DNA from: Coemansia sp. RSA 922
Taxonomy: Eukaryota > Kickxellomycota > Kickxellomycetes > Kickxellales > Kickxellaceae
Length of the DNA stretch: 11,367 bases
NCBI GenBank assembly: GCA_027577415.1
Contig: JANBQS010000835.1
Span: forward strand, 1 to 11,367
Direction of reading: 5' to 3'
Positions within the stretch are counted from its first letter, which is position 1; the number at the start of each line of letters is the position of its first letter. Positions 6,387 to 11,367 of this stretch are shown one piece after another. Below the pieces are notes generated by a model. That model worked only from the letters and a program-made list of their open reading frames with translations. It had not been told where the DNA came from and did not search any database. A program made the translations under genes and the position numbers.

Positions 6387-6656
6387 TCACAGGGACAACT
6401 GGCGCTTGTACCCAAAATTCCTGTTGCCACCAATTTGCTCATTAAAATTAGTCACTAGCTGTCTGTAGTTTCCGTTGTATATAAACAGATCAATGGCAAA
6501 ATCTTCTCCCTCATTTTTTCCATTAATCTCTCTATAGTGAGCCTTTGCCAGTTCTACAATTTCCCCCATTGTGGCCAGCTCTGATACTGGCTTAAATGTT
6601 GGATCCAACATGCTGCTGTCTTCCTTCAAGGAAATGGTGGTCATAATGACTTTCAT
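6387..6656 (-). CDS. Orphan small protein, 89 aa
   Basis: Not recognised. The frame opens from a TTG, but the first ATG is at 6656; a second in-frame ATG at 6644 is possible. The product is soluble-looking: no cysteine, no signal peptide and no membrane segment. Residues 27-47 are likely helical (ELATMGEIVELAKAHYREIN), followed by an acidic turn, a short hydrophobic strand (FAIDLFIY, about 54-61) and a polar Asn/Gln/Arg-rich tail. Support for a real gene comes from a TATA box (6779-6785) about 123 bases upstream and an AATAAA 122 bases downstream, the same architecture as the other small genes. It lies antisense between the two secreted-protein copies, outside the duplicated segment, so it was either inserted there or lost from the other unit. 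Function unknown. Confidence 0.55.
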   Translation of the reverse strand: MKVIMTTISLKEDSSMLDPTFKPVSELATMGEIVELAKAHYREINGKNEGEDFAIDLFIYNGNYRQLVTNFNEQIGGNRNFGYKRQLSL

Positions 6657-6778
6657 TATTATCAAGTGGGCAAGTAAGCAAGACGTATTTGGGCTGGTTG
6701 AAATAAGAATGGATATGGCAGTGATGAGAGTGCGGGATGCGAATGTGGAAAGAAAAGGATAAGCAGAAAGTTGCCTCT

Positions 6779-6785
6779 TTTTATA
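6779..6785 (-). promoter_or_regulatory. TATA box of the 89 aa gene
   Basis: TATAAAA on the minus strand, about 123 bases before the ATG at 6656. It lies just outside the 160-base repeat. Confidence 0.45.
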
Positions 6786-6799
6786 TGCTGAAAAACCAG

Positions 6800-6947
6800 C
6801 TGCACTTGTCGATTCCAGCTAGAAAATTGGGGGTTTCAAAAAGCTGTCAAGCCTCAGCTTTTCTTCGATTCAAAGAGGGCGCGCAAAAGGCAGTCAGCGA
6901 TGTAGTTGTACTTTCAAGAAAGAAGACAGCCATCAGCTGACGGACCA
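6800..6947. repeat. 160-base tandem repeat, copy 1
   Basis: Aligns without gaps to 6960-7107 at an offset of exactly 160 bases. Bases 6863-6903 (41 bases) are identical to 7023-7063, and similarity fades towards both ends. Each copy holds CTTTCAAGAAAG, a short palindrome with a TTCnnGAA heat-shock-factor-like core (6913-6920 here). The offset is not a multiple of three and no protein frame is kept in common, so it looks non-coding. Confidence 0.8.
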
Positions 6948-6959
6948 TGACGCAATTCA

Positions 6960-7107
6960 CTGCATATTTCTATTCAAGCCAGAAGCTTTGGTTGTGCAAG
7001 AAGCAGTCAAGTCTCAGCTTTCCTTCGATTCAAAGAGGGCGCGCAAAAGGCAGTCAGCGATGTGGTAGTGCTTTCAAGAAAGAAGGTGGCCATCAGCTGA
7101 CGTACCA
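6960..7107. repeat. 160-base tandem repeat, copy 2
   Basis: Second copy of the unit at 6800-6947. The TTCnnGAA core lies at 7073-7080. An open frame from the ATG at 6947 runs through it to 7372 but is not supported as a gene. Confidence 0.8.
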
Positions 7108-7559
7108 AGACACCACGTACTTGGGAGTGTTTGTGCAGGCAAATCAGCGGCCCTTGCCTCTGGCTACGACTTTTGCGGACCTCTGCCTTGGGCTTCCAGA
7201 ATATGTCCCTTCTCTTCCGAAACACCTCTCTATACTGGCGTTGTTAGCTTCATACTCTCTCTGGACTGACAATAGGAAGAGTGGCCATACCATATCTGGA
7301 ACTATAGATGGATATCTAGTAAACGCACCAGTGGCACCCTACTATCGCCTGCACTACAAAGACAATCATTAAAACTCCTTTCTGGCATACATGTTTTCGC
7401 TTTTGACGTGTGCACAACACGAAACGAGAAATGCCAAAGTAAATCCCTAGCTTGCCAATCGCCTCTTTGTAAATACCTGTATCCATACTGACCGAATACA
7501 TTTTCGGCCTTGTCTAAATATAATTTCGGATATGAACACATCCTTTCTAATCCATATTG
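7108..7559. other. Intergenic upstream of secreted-protein gene 2
   Basis: No convincing gene. From about 7266, and clearly from 7371, it resembles the DNA upstream of secreted-protein gene 1. An open plus-strand stretch to 7372 joins repeat sequence to this upstream DNA and is judged to be chance. Confidence 0.45.
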
Positions 7560-7592
7560 CCTACAAAGAAATACTTGATTGCGCCAGGCCTC
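7560..7592 (+). promoter_or_regulatory. Conserved upstream element of secreted-protein gene 2
   Basis: CCTACAAAGAAAT (7560-7572) and GCGCCAGGCCTC (7581-7592), the counterparts of 5477-5505, lie about 65-100 bases before the TATA box. The gap between the two blocks is 8 bases here and 4 in copy 1. Confidence 0.35.
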
Positions 7593-7658
7593 ATCCAAGC
7601 GTTTATATTTATAATGCAGTTTTGCCCGCGTTGTACTTTTTGAGCTTTGTGCCTTGTG

Positions 7659-7666
7659 TATATAAT
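7659..7666 (+). promoter_or_regulatory. TATA box of secreted-protein gene 2
   Basis: TATATAAT, about 155 bases before the ATG at 7814, aligned with the TATA box of copy 1. Confidence 0.55.
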
Positions 7667-7813
7667 CCACTCCTTTTCCCTTTGGATGTGAATACGCACC
7701 GCGTACTTCCTCCTCCCTATCTCTCCTTCTTTCTCGCCTAACTCACCTCAAAACTATCCTTTCTTTTGATTGTAATTTCTCACCTGCTCGACATATACGG
7801 TCTACTCTACAAC

Positions 7814-8110
7814 ATGAATCTCTTCAGCGTACTTGCCGTTCTCAGCTGCCTCCTGGCTTTATGTAGCTCGACATACGTCCAACTCTTCAATACGACCACG
7901 TACAAAACTTACGAAGTCCAAGATACTGCCTGCCACAAGGTTGAAGACATATTCAAAGGCTTAAAAAACCTAGTTTATGTTAGTGGGCACCCAACTACCT
8001 TTTACGCCAACGACGACTGCACGTATGCAATTGGCATCGCCTACTTTAACACTGCCTGGCAAACCATTCGCCGGCCCATTCGCTCCTTCTCAGTGCTGTC
8101 GGAGTACTAA
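7814..8110 (+). CDS. Small secreted protein, 98 aa (copy 2)
   Basis: Paralogue of the 99 aa protein at 5726-6025. The first in-frame ATG is at 7814; the frame before it begins at a TTG. The signal peptide is residues 1-19 (VLAVLSCLLALC core, cleavage after CSS). The mature part keeps Cys40 and Cys69, the NTT sequon (26-28), TTFYANDDCTY and RPIRSFSVLS. It has lost the NGS sequon of copy 1 and one residue in the Trp-containing loop before the C-terminal block. Changes concentrate in residues 44-57 and 72-86, which are probably exposed loops. A beta/gamma-crystallin-like fold is possible from the FYxxxxC and IRSFSV spacing but unproven. Both copies keep promoter and frame intact, so both are likely expressed. 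Confidence 0.8.
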   Translation: MNLFSVLAVLSCLLALCSSTYVQLFNTTTYKTYEVQDTACHKVEDIFKGLKNLVYVSGHPTTFYANDDCTYAIGIAYFNTAWQTIRRPIRSFSVLSEY

Positions 8111-8150
8111 TAAATTCTAGATACAAGTGCTTTACTACAAACATTGTCAG

Positions 8151-8156
8151 AATAAA
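8151..8156 (+). terminator. Polyadenylation signal of secreted-protein gene 2
   Basis: AATAAA about 41 bases after the stop; another overlaps the stop codon (8109-8114). It precedes the conserved 3' block, whereas copy 1's candidate signal lies after it. Confidence 0.35.
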
Positions 8157-8201
8157 TTGCTGTCTAATATACTCTTTTCTACACACTACTAGTATGCACC
8201 C

Positions 8202-8216
8202 ATTGCTCGGGTAGTG
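8202..8216 (+). other. Conserved 3' block of the secreted-protein genes, copy 2
   Basis: Identical 15 bases to 6101-6115. The duplication cannot be followed beyond about 8222. Confidence 0.4.
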
Positions 8217-8327
8217 CTTAAAAAGATATAACTATTCAAGTCGGATTGTTTTGATCTGATCGGGTGTGTGGCAGACAAGTCGATTAAGTTTCAGAGTACT
8301 AGTTGCGCGCATTTCACTCAGCTCTTT

Positions 8328-8336
8328 TATATTTTT
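8328..8336 (+). promoter_or_regulatory. Weak TATA-like sequence before AP-3 delta
   Basis: TATATTTTT, only about 50 bases before the ATG at 8387. Housekeeping promoters are often TATA-less, so this is a weak candidate. The rest of 8223-8386 shows no clear element. Confidence 0.2.
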
Positions 8337-8386
8337 ACTTAATAATCTTGTATTCTTTTTTCGATTTCCGCCGTGCCAATCTCGTA

Positions 8387-10951
8387 ATGTTTGAAAAGTC
8401 GCTTACAGATCTGATTCAGGGGCTGCGAGCCAACAAGCGAAATGAGGCAGACTACATTCAAAAGTCGCTAGAGGAGATACAAAGCGAGGTGCAACAGAGC
8501 GACATGCACTGCAAGAGCACGGCAATCGACAAGCTCAATTACTTGCACATGCTCGGGTACGACACGAACTGGGCTAATTTCAACGCAGTGGAGGTGATGG
8601 CCTCGCCTCGGTTTGGCGAGAAGCGAAAGGGCTATTTGGCAGCAGCACAATCGTTCCACCAAGAGACGGACGTATTGATGTTGACGACCAACCTAATTCG
8701 CAAGGACCTGGCGTCGGCAAATGCTATGGAGGTTAGCGTAGCGCTGGACGGTTTGGCGCAAGTGGCGACGCCGGAGCTTGCCACGGATCTGTTTGACGAT
8801 GTGGCGGCTGTACTTGGGCACTCGCGACCGTTTATAAGGAAAAAGGCGCTGGTGTGCTTGTACAGACTGGTTCTTAAGCACCCCGAAGGACTGCATGCGC
8901 TGGCTCCGCAGCTGCGAGAGCGGCTGGACGATCCGGACCCGTCGGTGGTGTCGTCGGCAGTCAGCGTGATATGTGAGCTGGCGCGTACCAATCCGCATAA
9001 CTACTTGCCGCTGGCGCCTAGACTGTATCAGCTCATGAACTCTTCGACGAACAACTGGATGCTGATCAAAATTGTCAAGCTGTTTGCGTCATTGACGCCC
9101 ATCGAACCTCGGCTAGCCAAAAAACTACACGGCCCGCTCTCGCAACTTATTTGCTCGACCAGCGCCATGTCCTTGTTGTACGAGTGCATACACACTGCTG
9201 TGGTCGGAGATATTATCGGCGTGCCATTGCCAGTAACCGATAGCGTTGGCCGTGATATTGATTTTGCTGAGTTGTGTGCGCGCAAACTGGTGCTTTTTTA
9301 CGAATCGGCTGACCACAACTTGCGCTACGTAGGGTTAGTGACTCTGGCTCAGTTGCAGGCACGGCGGCCGGAGCTAGTGGTTAACCAGTACGAGACCGTG
9401 CTAAAGTGCTTGGACGATCCGGACCTTAGTATCCGTATGCGTGCGCTGAGTGTTATTTCGGGTATGGCTACTCGCAGAACCCTGGACCGAACTGTGAAGC
9501 GGCTCATGTCGCAGCTTATCTTGTCCAACACGATTAGGCTCCAGCCTGTTTCCAGCCTGCCAATCATTGGTAGTACCGAATACAGCGGCAAGTACAATGG
9601 CGACGCTGCTGACTCGGACCTAATGGCATTAGCTACGGACGCAACTGGAGCCAGTCTCGTTAGTGCTCGCGGATCTATCGTGCAGTCTAGACAGCTGACA
9701 GCGGCGGGACCCGGTCCTGCTGATAGCCCAGAGTACCGCTTATTGGTGGTCGAGGCTATTGTCGACATGTGCACGCGGCAGTCGTACGGCAATTTGTCAA
9801 ACTTTGAGTGGTACGTGGCAGTACTAGTCGACCTCGTCTATACGGCTGGAGTAGATGTCGGACAGCTTCTCAGCGAGAAGCTACTAGACGTCACGGTTCG
9901 TGTACGGCAAGTCCGTGAGTTCAGTGTCAGGCTAATGCGGCAAATTCTCTCTGACGGGCAGTTGGTGAGCCGTGCTACTAATGGCAGCTCAGCGGCCAAA
10001 GTGCTGTGCACTGCAGCGTATATCCTCGGCGAGTACTGCTCGCTGCTGCCGGCAAACTCGGAGGACATTGCGTTGCTTCTGCCCAAATGCCTCGATAAGC
10101 TGGACGGCGACCAGCAGGCTACTTTTATACAGGCGGCTATCAAGGTGTACACTAATTGGTTGAGAGATGTGGCTGGGTACTGGAGCACCGAGATCTGGGA
10201 GCTTGTGCGCGCAGTCACTGCATCGACGATGACGCAGCTGTCGGACTTGCTTTTAGCAAAGACCGATGGCAGTGCATTTGGTGGAAATAGCGCTGTGGCG
10301 GAGTTGCCATTGCAAGTGAGCTGTCGCTTGCGCCATTTTGTCGAGATTACGAAAGCCATGTCGGTGGCCACGTCTAACCCGAGCGAGAGTGCGCCACAGC
10401 TGTGCCTGGAACTGTATGAGTTGTTTACGGCCTACGAGCTCAATCCAGTGTCGTCGGCGGCGCAGGGAAAAGTGCCACTGCCCGACGGTCTGGATCTTGA
10501 CTCACCGATCGGTGGGCCTATCCTTGACACTGGATATATTATGTTCCCACCGCCGCCGCCTGTTTCTTCCGAGTCTCGGCCGCGAGCCTCGCAGTCGGGC
10601 GGCGGGCGTAAGCAACGTAGGGGCCAGAAAAACGAGCCGTTCTATTTGGATGGTGGCGACGATGTAGGGCACTCGCATAGTTTGGCTGATCTGCCTGACG
10701 TTGACGACATACCAGTAGTCCAGCTGGACCTAGGTGGTCAGGGATCAGAGAATGTGACAAAGACTCGTAGTAGCAAGAAGAAAAAGACGAGGACAAAGGA
10801 CGGATCCGCTAAACGGGAGCGCCGCAGTCGAGTGAGAACACCATCGCCGCCCCTGGCGCCAGTCGATATTGCCGGCGACGAAGATATGCCGGATGTATCG
10901 GCTCCACTGCCTCAGCCTCAACCCCAGCAAACGGCGCCTGCGCAGCAATAG
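8387..10951 (+). CDS. APL5: AP-3 adaptor complex subunit delta, 854 aa
   Basis: Large subunit of the AP-3 coat, which sorts cargo at the Golgi or endosome for transport to the vacuole. Residues 1-690 are the helical adaptin N-terminal solenoid with the delta-specific signature blocks: MFEKSLTDLIQGLR at the start, YLAAAQSFHQETDVLMLTTN (83-102), NPHNYLPLAPRLYQLM (202-217), STNNWMLIKI (220-229), TPIEPRL (237-243) and SNFEWYV (471-477). The first in-frame ATG is at 8387; the open frame before it starts at a TTG. Residues about 380-447 are a low-complexity insertion (Ser, Ala, Gly, Thr) between two conserved helices. After PLPDGLDLDSP (697-707) the protein has a short hinge with poly-Pro (721-725), acidic runs, a basic cluster (797-817) and a Pro/Gln tail. 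No folded ear is visible, as expected for a shorter fungal form. No intron is needed. Recognised from conserved blocks; confidence is high. Confidence 0.95.
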   Translation: MFEKSLTDLIQGLRANKRNEADYIQKSLEEIQSEVQQSDMHCKSTAIDKLNYLHMLGYDTNWANFNAVEVMASPRFGEKRKGYLAAAQSFHQETDVLMLTTNLIRKDLASANAMEVSVALDGLAQVATPELATDLFDDVAAVLGHSRPFIRKKALVCLYRLVLKHPEGLHALAPQLRERLDDPDPSVVSSAVSVICELARTNPHNYLPLAPRLYQLMNSSTNNWMLIKIVKLFASLTPIEPRLAKKLHGPLSQLICSTSAMSLLYECIHTAVVGDIIGVPLPVTDSVGRDIDFAELCARKLVLFYESADHNLRYVGLVTLAQLQARRPELVVNQYETVLKCLDDPDLSIRMRALSVISGMATRRTLDRTVKRLMSQLILSNTIRLQPVSSLPIIGSTEYSGKYNGDAADSDLMALATDATGASLVSARGSIVQSRQLTAAGPGPADSPEYRLLVVEAIVDMCTRQSYGNLSNFEWYVAVLVDLVYTAGVDVGQLLSEKLLDVTVRVRQVREFSVRLMRQILSDGQLVSRATNGSSAAKVLCTAAYILGEYCSLLPANSEDIALLLPKCLDKLDGDQQATFIQAAIKVYTNWLRDVAGYWSTEIWELVRAVTASTMTQLSDLLLAKTDGSAFGGNSAVAELPLQVSCRLRHFVEITKAMSVATSNPSESAPQLCLELYELFTAYELNPVSSAAQGKVPLPDGLDLDSPIGGPILDTGYIMFPPPPPVSSESRPRASQSGGGRKQRRGQKNEPFYLDGGDDVGHSHSLADLPDVDDIPVVQLDLGGQGSENVTKTRSSKKKKTRTKDGSAKRERRSRVRTPSPPLAPVDIAGDEDMPDVSAPLPQPQPQQTAPAQQ

Positions 10952-11134
10952 TCGATTGTGTGGTCTGCACTATGAGAAAAAAATTTTCTTGTTCTCTCGG
11001 CACTGGCTCTGGGTATACACTCTCTTCCCACCTTTGCCTGACGCCTTGCATTCTTACTCAACCGACGACTAACACCCTCTCGGCTATTCCGGGAATAGAC
11101 AGTGAAAGGGGCACTACATCTGTCATTTTTTTTT

Positions 11135-11142
11135 TGACGTCA
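11135..11142. promoter_or_regulatory. CRE/ATF palindrome TGACGTCA
   Basis: A perfect 8-base CREB/ATF-type bZIP site preceded by a T tract, 172 bases before the candidate ATG at 11314. The distance and the pyrimidine-rich leader fit a promoter for the right-edge gene. Confidence 0.4.
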
Positions 11143-11206
11143 GCAACCCGGCACTGGGACCCGCTCATTCTTAGGGTTATTAGGTGTTTTGTCTAGTTTA
11201 TTCCAA

Positions 11207-11212
11207 AATAAA
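11207..11212 (+). terminator. Possible polyadenylation signal of AP-3 delta
   Basis: AATAAA about 256 bases after the stop at 10951, followed by a T-rich tract. It lies downstream of the CRE site, so the two transcription units would overlap closely. Confidence 0.35.
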
Positions 11213-11313
11213 GCGTTGTCTTTTTTTTTCTTTTGGTCGGTCTCGGTTTTGTTTGCCAACTGAAAGCCACCGCGGTGCATTACTGTTTGCCTCTCCCCCA
11301 CACACACGCGGAA

Positions 11314-11367
11314 ATGTACGTAGTTTACTACCCGCTTTTGGACCAGCTGCAACCCATCCCCAGAAGC
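11314..11367 (+). CDS. Possible N-terminus of a further gene, cut by the window edge
   Basis: An ATG at 11314 opens a frame of 18 codons to the end of the window. It follows a CA- and pyrimidine-rich leader typical of fungal 5' UTRs, and many of its codons end in C or G, as in AP-3 delta. The upstream CRE site would suit a promoter. Too little is present to name a family. Confidence 0.3.
   Translation, partial: MYVVYYPLLDQLQPIPRS

Larger units (their letters stand above)
7266..8216 (+). repeat. Secreted-protein unit, copy 2 of the tandem duplication
   Basis: Collinear with 5192-6115. The spacer between the two units (about 1.15 kb) holds the 89 aa gene and the 160-base repeat, which belong to neither copy. 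Confidence 0.75.
10952..11313. other. Intergenic after AP-3 delta
   Basis: It contains AT-rich 3'-end sequence, a CRE-type site (11135-11142), a single TTAGGGTT (11171-11178), an AATAAA (11207-11212) and long pyrimidine runs before a candidate start at 11314. It seems to serve both as the 3' region of AP-3 delta and as the promoter of the next gene. Confidence 0.45.

Noticed and set aside
6947..7372. 141-codon plus-strand frame starting at an ATG
   Set aside because: The first third is repeat sequence, the last third is duplicated upstream DNA with no matching frame in copy 1, and there is no TATA box or known motif. Transcription evidence could reverse this.
8632..10371. Long minus-strand open frames inside AP-3 delta
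   Set aside because: They are antisense shadows of a conserved coding sequence.
10973..10996. AT-rich imperfect palindrome after AP-3 delta as a hairpin terminator
   Set aside because: The stem is almost all A-T with mismatches, and eukaryotic mRNA ends do not use such hairpins. It is probably just AT-rich 3' sequence.

Overview
The window looks like nuclear DNA of a fungus, most likely an early-diverging, intron-poor lineage such as the Kickxellales (Coemansia and relatives). One long uninterrupted reading frame is clearly the delta subunit of the AP-3 adaptor complex, a eukaryotic single-copy housekeeping gene. A second long gene resembles, from memory, a large F-box/LRR-like family typical of Coemansia-type genomes. 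Small genes here carry TATA boxes about 85-155 bases before the ATG, and most have an AATAAA-type signal about 120-165 bases after the stop. No bacterial or organellar features, tRNA, rRNA or CRISPR were seen. The fungal assignment is fairly secure; the order is an inference.

Layout: (1) Bases 1-2885, minus strand: a two-gene cassette duplicated in tandem. Each unit holds a 43-47 aa single zinc-finger microprotein (1012-1143 and 2472-2615) followed by a 124-154 aa protein with a predicted coiled coil and a C-terminal membrane segment (146-520 and 1512-1976). The units are strongly diverged, but the TATA region of the zinc-finger genes is identical over 21 bases. (2) 3019-4719, minus strand: a 566 aa F-box/LRR-like orphan. 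(3) 5726-8110: two tandem copies of a small secreted protein with one conserved cysteine pair (99 and 98 aa, plus strand), together with their promoters and 3' regions. Between them are an 89 aa orphan on the opposite strand (6387-6656) and a two-copy 160-base direct repeat. (4) 8387-10951, plus strand: AP-3 delta (APL5), 854 aa, without an ear domain. (5) The right edge may hold the start of another gene at 11314.

The left 8.2 kb is thus a fast-evolving, duplication-rich region of lineage-specific small genes next to a conserved housekeeping gene. The most interesting item is the duplicated pair of zinc-finger microprotein and tail-anchored-like protein, kept together as a unit and not recognised as any described system. 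Whether the two products act together is a hypothesis based only on their co-duplication.
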